A stretch of 45,958 nucleotides of DNA from Lachnospiraceae bacterium. GTDB taxonomy: Bacteria; Bacillota; Clostridia; Lachnospirales; Lachnospiraceae. The DNA lies in NCBI GenBank assembly GCA_022776445.1, contig JALFHZ010000189.1:1-45958 (forward strand). Reading direction: 5' to 3'. Within the stretch, counting starts at the first letter, position 1. Each line of letters begins with the position of its first letter. The position numbers were made by a program, and so were the translations under genes. The notes beneath the pieces are model-generated. The model was not told where the DNA came from, searched no databases, and saw only the letters and a list, made by a program, of their open reading frames with translations. Positions 16,517 to 25,403 of the stretch are shown one piece after another.

Positions 16517-18055
16517 GTGGAACAGCAGATGAATGCAATCGAACTGAAAAACATCTCGAAGCGGTTTGGCAAAGTGGTCGCGAATGACAAAGTTAACCTG
16601 ACTGTGAGAAAAGGGGAAATCCTCTCCATTCTCGGTGAGAACGGAAGCGGGAAAACAACCCTGATGAACATGCTGTCCGGCATTTATTTCCCGGATGAAG
16701 GACAGATTTTTGTAGAAGGACGTGAAGTAACGATTTCCTCTCCGAAAGATGCGTTTCAGCTTGGAATCGGAATGATTCACCAGCATTTTAAGCTGGTTGA
16801 CGTGCTGACAGCTGCGGAGAATATTATTCTTGGACTTCCGGGCCGTGAGATCCTGGATATGGATACGGTGACCGGCAAGATTTCTGAACTGGTGGAAAAG
16901 TATGGATTTGAACTGGATCCGAACCAGAAAATCTATGAGATGTCTGTATCTCAGAAACAGACGGTTGAGATTATCAAGGTATTGTATCGGGGAGCCAATC
17001 TGCTGATTCTGGACGAACCGACGGCGGTACTAACGCCTCAGGAGACGGAGAAGCTGTTTGCAGTACTGCGCAATATGCGGGCGGACGGTCATTCCATCAT
17101 TATTATCACCCACAAACTGCATGAGGTACTCTCTCTGTCAGATCGGGTGGCTGTACTGCGAAAAGGAAAGTACGTGGGAACGGTTGATACAAAAAGCGTG
17201 ACAGCAGAAATGCTGACGGAAATGATGGTCGGCAAGAAAGTAATATTGGACATTGACAGGCCGGAACCGGTGAATCCGCAGAAGCGTCTGATGGTTCAGA
17301 ATCTGACCTGCTTAAATAAAGAAGGAATCGTGACGCTGGATCACGCTTCTTTTGAGGCGAACAGCGGCGAGATTCTGGGTATTGCAGGCATTGCGGGAAG
17401 CGGGCAGAAAGAACTGCTCGAGGCCATCGCAGGACTGCAGCCGGTTGCGGAAGGTACGGTGACCTATTATCCGCCGGAGGGAGGCGAAGAGCTTCTGAGC
17501 ACCAAAAGTGCATTCGAGATCCGGAAACTGGGCGTAAGGCTTTCTTTTGTGCCGGAGGATCGTCTTGGAATGGGCCTGGTTGCTTCCATGGATATGGTCG
17601 ACAATATGATGCTGCGCGGTTATAACGAGGGACGCAGCTTTTTTGCGGACCGGAAAACACCGAGAAATCTGGCAGAGCGGATTATCCAACAGCTGGAGGT
17701 CGTGACACCGGGGGTATCGACACCGGTGCGCAGACTGTCCGGAGGTAATGTACAGAAGGTCCTGGTGGGCCGTGAGATCGCGTCCAGACCTACTGTCCTG
17801 ATGGTGGCATATCCGGTACGTGGACTGGATATCAACTCTTCCTACACGATTTACAATCTTCTGAATGAACAGAAGAAACAGGGCGCGGCAGTGCTTTGTG
17901 TCGGAGAAGATCTGGATGTACTTCTGGAACTGTGTGACCGGATTCTGGTATTGTGCGGAGGAAGCGTCAGCGGTATTGTGGATGCGAGAACCACGACAAA
18001 AGAGGAGATCGGTCTTCTGATGACGAAGACAGGAAAGGAGGAGCGCCATGAGTAA
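16517..18055 (+). CDS. Nucleoside-type ABC transporter ATPase (double ABC domain)
   Basis: A 512-residue fusion of two ABC domains, as in YufO/RbsA-type ATPases. Domain 1 has Walker A GENGSGKTT (40-48) and Walker B LLILDEP, but its signature is degenerate (SVSQKQ at 143-148 instead of LSGGQ). Domain 2 keeps LSGGNVQKVLVGREI, but has a weak Walker A (GIAGSGQKELL) and an altered Walker B (VLMVAYPVRGLD). Start is taken at GTG 16517, seven bases after AGGAGG; a frame extends upstream through the hairpin but lacks such a site. The last eight bases overlap the next permease gene. Confidence 0.93.
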   Translation: MEQQMNAIELKNISKRFGKVVANDKVNLTVRKGEILSILGENGSGKTTLMNMLSGIYFPDEGQIFVEGREVTISSPKDAFQLGIGMIHQHFKLVDVLTAAENIILGLPGREILDMDTVTGKISELVEKYGFELDPNQKIYEMSVSQKQTVEIIKVLYRGANLLILDEPTAVLTPQETEKLFAVLRNMRADGHSIIIITHKLHEVLSLSDRVAVLRKGKYVGTVDTKSVTAEMLTEMMVGKKVILDIDRPEPVNPQKRLMVQNLTCLNKEGIVTLDHASFEANSGEILGIAGIAGSGQKELLEAIAGLQPVAEGTVTYYPPEGGEELLSTKSAFEIRKLGVRLSFVPEDRLGMGLVASMDMVDNMMLRGYNEGRSFFADRKTPRNLAERIIQQLEVVTPGVSTPVRRLSGGNVQKVLVGREIASRPTVLMVAYPVRGLDINSSYTIYNLLNEQKKQGAAVLCVGEDLDVLLELCDRILVLCGGSVSGIVDARTTTKEEIGLLMTKTGKEERHE

Positions 18056-19136
18056 GGAACCATTGGTTCATATTTCCAAACGTGAGGAGATGCCGCTTGC
18101 AAAGGCAGTGATGGTCCGTCTTGTTGCGGTGCTGCTCTCTTTGATTGTGTGTGCATTTGTGATTTTTATTTTGACAAAATTGAATCCCGTAGAGGTATAC
18201 AAGGCGATTTTTGACGGAGCAGTGGGAACTTCGCGGCGATCCTGGGTGACGATTCGTGACTCGCTGATTCTTTTGTGTGTCGCGATCGGACTGACCCCTG
18301 CATTTAAAATGCGGTTCTGGAACATCGGAGCAGAGGGACAGATTCTGATGGGTGGTTGTGTGACGGCTGCCGTGATGATTTATGCAGGAGACTCCATGCC
18401 GACGCCGGTGATGTTTGCGGTGATGATCGCAGCAAGCATTGCTGCGGGGCTGATCTGGGGGCTGATTCCGGCTGTGTTCAAGGCTGTCTGGAATACGAAC
18501 GAGACTCTTTTTACGTTGATGCTGAACTATGTGGCAATGCAGATTGTAACGTTCTGCATTGTGTTCTGGGAGAATCCGGCCGGTTCCAATACCGTCGGTA
18601 TCATCAATTCCAAGACCAAGATCGGCTGGCTGCCGTCGCTGGGCGGACTGACCTATGGATGGAATGTGGTGATCGTGCTGCTTCTGACGGTCGGTATGTT
18701 TGTTTATCTGAAATACAGCAAACAGGGATATGAAATTGCGGTTGTCGGTGAAAGTGAGAATACGGCACGTTATGTGGGAATCAGTGTAAAAAAGGTAATC
18801 ATGCGGACGATGGCGATTTCCGGCGCGATCTGCGGCCTTGCCGGATTTATTCTGGTCAGCGGTTCCAGCCATACGATTTCCACCAGCACGGCAGGAGGGC
18901 GCGGATTTACAGCAATCATTGTGGCATGGCTTTCCAAATTCAATACCTTTACCATGATTCTTGTGTCCTTCTTCCTGGTGTTCATGCAGAAGGGGGCGCT
19001 GCAGATCGCTTCCCAGTTCAAGCTGAATGAAAATGCTTCGGATGTAATTACGGGCATTATTCTGTTCTTCATTCTGGGCAGTGAGTTTTTTATTAACTAT
19101 CAGCTTCATTTTCGGAAAAAGTCAACGAAATCATAA
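18048..19136 (+). CDS. BMP-type ABC transporter permease, first subunit
   Basis: A 362-residue permease of the BPD_transp_2 family (YufP/NupP-like) with about ten membrane spans. The typical core RFWNIGAEGQILMGG is near residue 85, followed by VWNTNETLFTLMLNYVA and a cytoplasmic loop around GYEIAVVGESENTARYVGIS. It forms a heterodimer with the next gene product. ATG 18048 lies in an ATGAGTAA overlap with the ATPase stop, giving tight coupling. The strongly hydrophilic first 20 residues are cytosolic. Confidence 0.92.
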   Translation: MSKEPLVHISKREEMPLAKAVMVRLVAVLLSLIVCAFVIFILTKLNPVEVYKAIFDGAVGTSRRSWVTIRDSLILLCVAIGLTPAFKMRFWNIGAEGQILMGGCVTAAVMIYAGDSMPTPVMFAVMIAASIAAGLIWGLIPAVFKAVWNTNETLFTLMLNYVAMQIVTFCIVFWENPAGSNTVGIINSKTKIGWLPSLGGLTYGWNVVIVLLLTVGMFVYLKYSKQGYEIAVVGESENTARYVGISVKKVIMRTMAISGAICGLAGFILVSGSSHTISTSTAGGRGFTAIIVAWLSKFNTFTMILVSFFLVFMQKGALQIASQFKLNENASDVITGIILFFILGSEFFINYQLHFRKKSTKS

Positions 19137-19148
19137 GGAGGACGGATC

Positions 19149-20129
19149 ATGGGTGTAATTATCATCTTTTTACAGAAAGCAATTGCCCAGGGCATCGGCA
19201 TTCTTTATGGTGCGCTTGGTGAGATTATTACGGAGAAATCCGGCAACCTGAACCTTGGCGTTCCAGGCATCATGTATATGGGCGGCATCGCAGGGCTGAT
19301 GGGTGCGTTTTATTATGAACAGGGGACGGCAAATCCAAGCGGTATGGTGGGACTTCTGATTTCATTTACATGTGCATTTCTGACAGCAGTGCTGGGAGGT
19401 CTGATTTACAGTGTGCTGACTATCACGCTGCGTGCCAATCAGAACGTTACGGGTCTTGCGCTGACTACATTCGGTGTTGGTTTTGGCAACTTCTTTGGCG
19501 GCTCCCTGTCTCAGCTGGCGGGCGGTGTCGGCCAGATTTCCGTAGCGGCTACCGGTGCGGCTTACAACAAAACCATACCGGGACTTTCTCAGATCCCGGT
19601 GATCGGCCCGGTGCTGTTTTCCTATGGATTCCTGACATATCTCTGCCTGGTGCTGGCAATCCTGCTTTCCTTCTTTCTGTCAAAGACAAGAAAAGGACTG
19701 AATCTGCGCGCGGTAGGAGAAAATCCGGGCACGGCAGATGCTGCCGGTATCAATGTGACAAGGTATAAATACATTGCCACCTGTGTCGGATGCGGAATCA
19801 GCGGTCTGGGAGGACTGTATTTTGTCATGGAGTATTCCGGCGGAACCTGGACCAACAACGGTTTCGGTGACCGCGGCTGGCTGGCGATCGCTCTTGTGAT
19901 TTTCGCCTTGTGGAAACCGGTGAATGCAATCTGGGGCTCCATTCTGTTCGGAGGCCTGTATATTCTGTATCTTTACATCCCGGGACTGGGACGCAGCATG
20001 CAGGAAATCTTCAAAATGCTGCCCTATCTGGTAACGATCATCGTCCTGATCTTCACCAGCTTCCGAAAGAAACGCGAATACCAACCCCCCGCAGGTCTGG
20101 GATTGCCATATTTCCGCGAAGAGAGGTAA
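19149..20129 (+). CDS. BMP-type ABC transporter permease, second subunit
   Basis: A 326-residue BPD_transp_2 permease (YufQ/NupQ-like). The N-terminal region has GILYGALGEIITEKSGNLNL and GVPGIMYMGGI, the second-subunit counterpart of the NIGAEGQ motif, and there is a cytoplasmic loop with LNLRAVGENPGTADAAGINV. It starts 12 bases after the first permease gene with AAGGAGG. A long hairpin lies just after its stop and probably ends the operon. Confidence 0.92.
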   Translation: MGVIIIFLQKAIAQGIGILYGALGEIITEKSGNLNLGVPGIMYMGGIAGLMGAFYYEQGTANPSGMVGLLISFTCAFLTAVLGGLIYSVLTITLRANQNVTGLALTTFGVGFGNFFGGSLSQLAGGVGQISVAATGAAYNKTIPGLSQIPVIGPVLFSYGFLTYLCLVLAILLSFFLSKTRKGLNLRAVGENPGTADAAGINVTRYKYIATCVGCGISGLGGLYFVMEYSGGTWTNNGFGDRGWLAIALVIFALWKPVNAIWGSILFGGLYILYLYIPGLGRSMQEIFKMLPYLVTIIVLIFTSFRKKREYQPPAGLGLPYFREER

Positions 20130-20130
20130 G

Positions 20131-20268
20131 CAGTGCGAAAATAGAGGACAGGAAATGCTCGTTGAGAGTTTACTCTCAAAAGAGCATTTCCTGTCCTCTA
20201 TTTTCATAGGGCGTAAGCCCCGCGACTGAGATGAAGCGAAGCAGAATCGAAGTCACGCGCAGTGCGAA
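20131..20268. repeat. Segment bounded by 9-bp direct repeats CAGTGCGAA
   Basis: CAGTGCGAA occurs at 20131-20139 and 20260-20268. Between them are the 67-nt hairpin and a GC-rich stretch with imperfect inverted symmetry (CGCGACT at 20221, AAGTCACGCG at 20250). The arrangement resembles a small non-autonomous element with a target duplication. Alternatively, the GC-rich part is one of the dispersed intergenic repeats of Clostridia. No coding sequence is seen at 20130-20362. Confidence 0.4.
20138..20204. repeat. 67-nt near-perfect hairpin (terminator or MITE-like)
   Basis: A 23-bp perfect inverted repeat (20138-20160 with 20182-20204) encloses a second 8-bp inverted repeat (TTGAGAGT 20162-20169 with ACTCTCAA 20172-20179) around a TT loop. 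Only G20161 and A20180-20181 are unpaired, so 62 of 67 bases pair. It starts with AAAA and ends with TTTT, so it could end transcription in either direction. It is far longer than the other terminators of the window. Confidence 0.7.
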
Positions 20269-20362
20269 GGTCGTGGCCGCGAATATCTTAACACTCGTTT
20301 AATGGTGTTCCGCAGCTTCTCCTGATATGATATAGATATCAAATTCATTCAGGAGGAGCGTT

Positions 20363-20464
20363 ATGCTGGAAAATATTTTTGTTGGCTTACTGGTTGTGAT
20401 TTCCGTAGGTGCCGGCATCTTTGGATGGTGGGTAGATCATCGTCGTGAAGGAGAAGATTCTTGA
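20363..20464 (+). CDS. 33-residue single-span membrane microprotein
   Basis: ATG 20363 is preceded by AGGAGG and opens a 33-codon frame. Residues 4-22 are strongly hydrophobic (NIFVGLLVVISVGAGIFGWW) and a charged tail, VDHRREGEDS, follows. This is a typical one-span microprotein with a cytosolic C-terminus. Its TGA (20462-20464) overlaps the TTG start (20461) of the YitT gene, and the AAGGAG for that gene lies in its last codons. The pair is therefore translationally coupled, which argues for a real, functionally linked peptide. I do not recognise a family. Confidence 0.6.
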   Translation: MLENIFVGLLVVISVGAGIFGWWVDHRREGEDS

Positions 20465-21336
20465 ACATGAAGTGGATGAAGAACATGAAATGGACAAATG
20501 TTTTGATGCTGACAGCTGCCGGTATCATCAATGCAGTCGGAGTAACGATATTTTTATCTCCGGTCAGGCTGTATGACAGTGGTATTTCCGGTACATCCAT
20601 GCTTCTGGCTCAGATGACACCGGAATCTCTGTCATTATCGATATTCCTGATTTTGCTGAATGTACCTTTATTTTTATATGGACTAAAAAAGCAGGGAACG
20701 CTGTTTACCGTATATGCGATTTACAGCGTTCTTATTTATTCCTGTGCGGCATGGCTCATTACCGATGTGCTTCCTGTTGATGTAAGCGTGGCATCTCCGC
20801 TGGCCGGAACGGATCTTCTGCTCTGTGCGTTGTTTGGCGGTCTGATTTCCGGAACCGGAAGTGGTCTGGCGATCCGGTATGGCGGAGCGATGGATGGCAT
20901 CGAAGTCATGGCGGTGATTTTTGCGAAGCGCCTGGGGATCACAGTGGGGACCTTCGTTATGGTTTACAATGTGATTCTTTATATCCTCTGCGGAATCGTG
21001 ATCGACAGCTGGATCCTGCCGCTTTACTCCATTGTGACGTATATGGCAGCTCTGAAAACAGTAGATTTTATCGTGGATGGTCTTGATCGCGCCAAGAGTG
21101 CTATGATTATCACAACGAAGCCGGATGAAATCAGTAAAGAGCTTTCGGCGGCTTTTGAAACCGGAAGCACGAAAATCAGTGCAGTCGGCGGATATTCCAA
21201 CGCAGAAAAGACCATAATTTATTTTGTGGTAAACCGGTTTCAGGTGACAAGAATGAAAGATATTGTCCGTGAGATTGATCCTAAGGCATATATTACCATC
21301 AGTGAAGTGGCGGATGTGTTTGCAAACAATCAATAG
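20461..21336 (+). CDS. YitT-family membrane protein (DUF161 + DUF2179)
   Basis: A 291-residue YitT-family protein with five or six membrane spans followed by a soluble C-terminal DUF2179 domain. The membrane part shows GIINAVGVTIFLSPVRLYDS and RYGGAMDGIEVMAVIFAKR. The C-terminal domain begins near AKSAMIITTKPDEIS and ends with RMKDIVREIDPKAYITISEV. Function of the family is not established; transport has been proposed. TTG 20461 is seven bases after AAGGAG; ATG 20467 is the alternative start. The start overlaps the microprotein stop. Confidence 0.9.
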   Translation: MNMKWMKNMKWTNVLMLTAAGIINAVGVTIFLSPVRLYDSGISGTSMLLAQMTPESLSLSIFLILLNVPLFLYGLKKQGTLFTVYAIYSVLIYSCAAWLITDVLPVDVSVASPLAGTDLLLCALFGGLISGTGSGLAIRYGGAMDGIEVMAVIFAKRLGITVGTFVMVYNVILYILCGIVIDSWILPLYSIVTYMAALKTVDFIVDGLDRAKSAMIITTKPDEISKELSAAFETGSTKISAVGGYSNAEKTIIYFVVNRFQVTRMKDIVREIDPKAYITISEVADVFANNQ

Positions 21337-21358
21337 GGAACGAAAATTCCTGAAAATC

Positions 21359-21372
21359 CGAACAAATGTTTG
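21359..21372. promoter_or_regulatory. LexA (SOS) box of uvrA
   Basis: CGAACAAATGTTTG matches the Gram-positive LexA box CGAAC-N4-GTTCG with one mismatch. It overlaps the -35 of the uvrA promoter, where LexA binding would block RNA polymerase. Confidence 0.7.
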
Positions 21373-21398
21373 CAAAACCGGAGATGGTGTGGTAGAAT
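21370..21398 (+). promoter_or_regulatory. uvrA promoter (TTGCAA-17-TAGAAT)
   Basis: -35 TTGCAA at 21370-21375 and -10 TAGAAT at 21393-21398 with a 17-base spacer, about 48 bases before the uvrA start. Confidence 0.65.
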
Positions 21399-21446
21399 AG
21401 ACCATGCTTAACAAGAGAGTGTTTGATTCAGAGAGGTTTGGAAACC

Positions 21447-24275
21447 ATGCCAAAACAATATATTAAGATACGAGGTGCCAATGAGCACAATTTAAAAAAT
21501 ATTTCCCTGGATATTCCGCGTAATGAGCTGGTGGTACTGACCGGACTGAGCGGCTCCGGAAAGTCGTCTCTGGCTTTTGATACGATTTATGCGGAGGGTC
21601 AGCGTCGCTATATGGAATCATTGTCTTCCTATGCGCGGCAGTTCCTGGGACAGATGGAGAAGCCGGATGTAGAAAGTATCGAGGGACTTTCCCCGGCGAT
21701 TTCCATTGACCAGAAGTCTACGAATCGGAACCCGCGTTCAACGGTGGGGACTGTGACAGAGATTTACGATTATATGCGTCTGTTGTATGCACGGATTGGC
21801 ATCCCCCATTGCCCGAAGTGTGGACGGGAGATCCGCAAACAGACTATTGATCAGATGGTGGATCAGATCGAGGCACTTCCGGAGCGGACGAAGATTCAGC
21901 TTCTGGCACCGGTGGTGCGCGGACGCAAGGGCGAGCATGTGAAGGTGTTGGAGCAGGCACGCCGCAGCGGATATGTACGGGTACGCATTGACGGGAATCT
22001 TTACGAGTTGTCTGAGGAGATCCGGCTGGAGAAGAACATCAAGCACAATATTGAGATCGTTGTGGACCGTCTGGTGGTGAAGCCGGGGATTGAGAAGCGT
22101 CTTACGGATTCCATTGAGACCGTGATGGGACTCTCTGACGGGCTGATGATTGTGGATGTGATAGACGGGGAGCCCATCAATTTCAGTATGAGTTTTGCCT
22201 GCCCGGATTGCGGGATCAGCATAGAAGAAGTGGAGCCGAGGAGCTTTTCCTTCAACAATCCGTTCGGAGCCTGCCCGGACTGTTTTGGTCTGGGATATAA
22301 GATGGAGTTTGATGAAGATCTGATGATCCCGGACAAGTCCCTGAGCATAGCGCAGGGAGCGATTGCCGTTCTGGGTTGGCAGTCCTGCGCGGACAAAGGA
22401 AGCTTTACCCATGCGATTTTGGATGCACTCTGTAAGGAGTATCAGTTCAGCCTTGAGACACCGTTTGAGGATTATCCAAAGGAGATTCAGGATGTACTGA
22501 TTCATGGAACCGGTGGGAAAGAGGTGAAGGTTCATTACAAGGGACAGCGCGGCGAAGGGGTCTATGATGTTGCGTTTGAGGGGTTGATCCGGAATGTGGA
22601 GCGTCGTTACCGGGAGACATTCTCCGAGGCATCCAAAGCAGAATATGAGACCTTCATGCGGATTACTCCGTGTAAGGCATGTAAGGGGCAGCGTCTGAAG
22701 CAGAGTTCTCTTGCCGTGACGGTCGGCGGCCTGAATATTTATCAGGCAACAGAGCTTTCCATCACCCGATGCAGAGCGTTTTTTGAGCAGCTTGAGCTGA
22801 CGCCGATGCAGCAGTCGATCGGTGCGCAGATTTTGAAAGAGATCAAGGCGCGTCTGGACTTCCTGCTGAATGTGGGTCTGGAGTATCTGTCTCTGTCACG
22901 GGCGACGGGGACACTTTCCGGCGGTGAGGCGCAGCGGATTCGTCTGGCGACTCAGATTGGTTCCGGCCTGGTTGGCGTGGCGTATATTCTGGATGAGCCG
23001 AGTATCGGTCTGCATCAGCGGGATAATGACAAGCTTCTGGCGACGCTGACGCATCTCAGGGATCTGGGCAATACGGTTCTGGTGGTGGAGCATGATGAGG
23101 ATACCATGCGCGCGGCGGACTATATTGTGGATATCGGACCCGGAGCCGGGGAACATGGCGGAGAAGTGGTAGCAGCCGGTACCGCGGAAGAGATCATGAA
23201 GAATGAGCGGTCTGTTACCGGTGCCTACCTCAGCGGTCGGATCCGGATCCCGATTCCGAAGGAACGCAGACAGCCGACCGGATATCTGACGGTGCGCGGT
23301 GCAGCGGAGAATAATCTGAAGAACATCGACGTGTCATTTCCACTGGGCGTGATGACCTGTGTGACCGGTGTGTCCGGTTCCGGAAAGAGTTCCCTGGTCA
23401 ATGAGATTCTTTATAAGGCACTGGCGCGTAAGCTGAACCGTGCGCGAACCATTCCGGGGAAATTTAAAAAGATCGAAGGGATGGAGCAGCTGGATAAGGT
23501 CATTGATATCGATCAGTCTCCGATCGGACGGACTCCGCGTTCCAATCCGGCTACGTATACCGGTGTGTTTGACATGATCCGTGATTTGTTTGCATCCACA
23601 GCGGATGCGAAGGCGAAGGGATATAACAAAGGTCGATTCAGCTTTAATGTCAAGGGCGGACGATGTGAAGCATGCAGCGGTGACGGTATCATCAAGATTG
23701 AGATGCATTTTCTGCCGGATGTGTACGTCCCCTGTGAAGTCTGCGGCGGCAAACGGTATAACCGGGAGACTCTGGAAGTAAAGTATAAGGGAAAGAGTAT
23801 CTACGATGTGCTGAATATGACTGTGGAAGAGGCGATGAAGTTTTTCGAGAATATTCCTTCGATCCATCGGAAGATCGCTACGCTGAATGACGTGGGGCTT
23901 TCCTATATTCGTCTGGGACAGCCGTCTACGGAACTCTCCGGAGGCGAGGCGCAGCGGATTAAACTGGCGACAGAGCTGAGCCGGAGAGGTACCGGCAAGA
24001 CCATCTACATTCTGGATGAACCAACGACGGGACTGCATTTTGCAGATGTCCACAAGCTTGTGGAGATTCTGCGCAGACTGTCCGATGGAGGCAATACGGT
24101 GATCGTCATCGAGCACAATCTGGATGTGATCAAGTGTGCTGATTACATCCTTGATATCGGACCGGAGGGCGGTGACCGCGGAGGTACAGTGATTGCGAAA
24201 GGTACCCCGGAGGAAGTGGCACAGAATCCGGTTTCCTACACGGGGAAATATGTAAAGCGATATCTGGAGGCATGA
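21447..24275 (+). CDS. uvrA: Excinuclease ABC subunit A
   Basis: The damage-recognition ATPase of nucleotide excision repair: 942 residues, full length. It loads UvrB on distorted DNA. Walker A motifs are GLSGSGKS (33-40) and GVSGSGKS (about 640). Zinc-finger cysteines appear as CPKCGR, CPDCGIS with its partner CPDC, CKACKGQ, and CEACSGDG with its partner CEVCGG. Signature sequences [14 protein letters not shown] and [14 protein letters not shown] are both intact. ATG 21447 is chosen as giving the standard [18 protein letters not shown] start. No uvrB is adjacent. A LexA box indicates SOS induction. Confidence 0.98.
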   Translation: MPKQYIKIRGANEHNLKNISLDIPRNELVVLTGLSGSGKSSLAFDTIYAEGQRRYMESLSSYARQFLGQMEKPDVESIEGLSPAISIDQKSTNRNPRSTVGTVTEIYDYMRLLYARIGIPHCPKCGREIRKQTIDQMVDQIEALPERTKIQLLAPVVRGRKGEHVKVLEQARRSGYVRVRIDGNLYELSEEIRLEKNIKHNIEIVVDRLVVKPGIEKRLTDSIETVMGLSDGLMIVDVIDGEPINFSMSFACPDCGISIEEVEPRSFSFNNPFGACPDCFGLGYKMEFDEDLMIPDKSLSIAQGAIAVLGWQSCADKGSFTHAILDALCKEYQFSLETPFEDYPKEIQDVLIHGTGGKEVKVHYKGQRGEGVYDVAFEGLIRNVERRYRETFSEASKAEYETFMRITPCKACKGQRLKQSSLAVTVGGLNIYQATELSITRCRAFFEQLELTPMQQSIGAQILKEIKARLDFLLNVGLEYLSLSRATGTLSGGEAQRIRLATQIGSGLVGVAYILDEPSIGLHQRDNDKLLATLTHLRDLGNTVLVVEHDEDTMRAADYIVDIGPGAGEHGGEVVAAGTAEEIMKNERSVTGAYLSGRIRIPIPKERRQPTGYLTVRGAAENNLKNIDVSFPLGVMTCVTGVSGSGKSSLVNEILYKALARKLNRARTIPGKFKKIEGMEQLDKVIDIDQSPIGRTPRSNPATYTGVFDMIRDLFASTADAKAKGYNKGRFSFNVKGGRCEACSGDGIIKIEMHFLPDVYVPCEVCGGKRYNRETLEVKYKGKSIYDVLNMTVEEAMKFFENIPSIHRKIATLNDVGLSYIRLGQPSTELSGGEAQRIKLATELSRRGTGKTIYILDEPTTGLHFADVHKLVEILRRLSDGGNTVIVIEHNLDVIKCADYILDIGPEGGDRGGTVIAKGTPEEVAQNPVSYTGKYVKRYLEA

Positions 24276-24304
24276 TGGAAGTAAGGCGGTGAGGATGCAG
24301 TTTC

Positions 24305-24961
24305 TTATGGCTCCATCAGATTGTGTGCGATTCCCGGAATCTCGCTCAGGGATTCCATACGATAATCGGCCAGTGACTGGTCGAAATGGAAACGCCGGTC
24401 GATGAGGGCAGCGATTTTCATGCCTGCCCGGTATGCGGCTGTGATACCGAAGGTGGAATCTTCGATGGCCAGACATTCGGATGGTTCCAGACCGAGCTGC
24501 GCGGCCGTATAGAGGTAGATTTCCGGGTCTGGCTTGCTGCGTTTAAACTGAGCACCGCTGACTACGATGGGAAACCACTGCTGAATCTGGTTGATTGCCA
24601 GAACATGCTGGATTACATCCAATTGGGTTGAGGAGGCAAGGGCTAGTTTCAGTCCCATTTGACTGAGCTCCTTCAGAATGTCCGGGATCACCGGGCGGAA
24701 GATCTTCCGGTAGTCCAGTTCGGAAAATACATCCTGATTTCGGCGGAAATCATCCCGCACCTCCTGCCAGGTCTGTGTGGTGTTCAGAGCTTTTACCATG
24801 CAGGTCCAGGCGTCTTCGCGGGAAGAGCCGACCATGCCGAGCAGATCTTCCATCTTTATATCGGGCTTTTTCGTTCTGGCATAAGCCAGATCACGCTTCA
24901 GGTATTCAATCTCACTGTCGATGATGATACCGTCCATGTCAAAAATTACTGCTTTTATCAT
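24305..24961 (-). CDS. HAD-superfamily phosphatase (beta-phosphoglucomutase-like)
   Basis: A 218-residue cytosolic HAD subfamily IA enzyme. Motif I is FDMDGIIIDSE, motif II ALASST, motif III the Lys in RSKPDPEIY, and motif IV AIEDSTFGITAAYRAGM. This set is typical of beta-phosphoglucomutase and sugar-phosphate phosphatases. The substrate is unassigned. It faces uvrA convergently with 29 bases between the stops. AGGAG lies eight bases before ATG 24961. The next upstream gene on this side is on the other strand, so it is transcribed alone. Confidence 0.88.
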   Translation of the reverse strand: MIKAVIFDMDGIIIDSEIEYLKRDLAYARTKKPDIKMEDLLGMVGSSREDAWTCMVKALNTTQTWQEVRDDFRRNQDVFSELDYRKIFRPVIPDILKELSQMGLKLALASSTQLDVIQHVLAINQIQQWFPIVVSGAQFKRSKPDPEIYLYTAAQLGLEPSECLAIEDSTFGITAAYRAGMKIAALIDRRFHFDQSLADYRMESLSEIPGIAHNLMEP

Positions 24962-25148
24962 ATGCTGATCTCCTGTATAGTGAAGTGCCTGCAGCGGGCG
25001 GAAGTGCTGCGGCTGCAGGTAAGCCTATTTTAATATAAGGAAACAGCATGTGACAAGTCATTTTGTGGATTTCGTACTGCCGGTAAACAGAAACCATTTA
25101 TTTTTTCAGGTACAATCGGGTATTTAAAGAAGTCATGTCAAAATTCAG

Positions 25149-25177
25149 TTGATTTTCTTAAAAAAGTGCGCTAGTAT
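25149..25177 (+). promoter_or_regulatory. Promoter of the glycine-riboswitch transcript
   Basis: -35 TTGATT at 25149-25154, a 17-base spacer and -10 TAGTAT at 25172-25177, about 15 bases before the aptamer. A TATACT at 25175-25180 is an alternative -10. The stretch 24962-25148 shows no other feature. Confidence 0.5.
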
Positions 25178-25192
25178 ACTATACAAAGCAAA

Positions 25193-25269
25193 CTCTGGAG
25201 AGTCTCATGAAACGAGCGCCGAAGGTGTACGGCATGACCAATGCCAATCTCTCAGGCAAAAGGACAGAG
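25193..25269 (+). ncRNA. Glycine riboswitch, single aptamer
   Basis: The conserved glycine (gcvT) aptamer core is present: CTCTGGAGAG at 25193, the central GCGCCGAAGG near 25217, and CAATCTCTCAGGCAAAAGGA before the closing CAGAG (25265-25269), which pairs with CTCTG (25193-25197) to form P1. Only one aptamer is seen; no second core follows. It precedes a sodium:alanine/glycine symporter, which fits glycine-dependent control of glycine transport. Confidence 0.93.
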
Positions 25270-25330
25270 CAGACAGGTACTTACGGGAGTACCGTCCTTT
25301 CTACACTCTTCTGAGGGAGTTTTTCTTTTG
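25261..25330 (+). terminator. Expression platform of the glycine riboswitch
   Basis: GGTACT (25276-25281) pairs with AGTACC (25288-25293). The flanking AGGAC (25261-25265) can pair with GTCCT (25294-25298), which would compete with aptamer P1. ACTCTT...GGGAGT (25305-25320) then forms a short stem followed by TTTTCTTTT, an intrinsic terminator. The direction of control is not decided by the sequence alone. Confidence 0.6.
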
Positions 25331-25403
25331 CAGTATGCAAATGAAATACTTCCTTTTTTTGTTGCTTTAATACACCCCAGTGGGAAGATGAGGAGAATGA
25401 ACG

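Noticed and set aside
17967-19109. Minus-strand open frame opposite the first BMP permease
   Set aside because: His- and Gln-rich shadow of a hydrophobic permease gene; no start signal.
25270-25330. Possible second glycine aptamer
   Set aside because: No second GCGCCGAAGG-like core or AGGCAAAAGGAC is present; the sequence folds as an expression platform.
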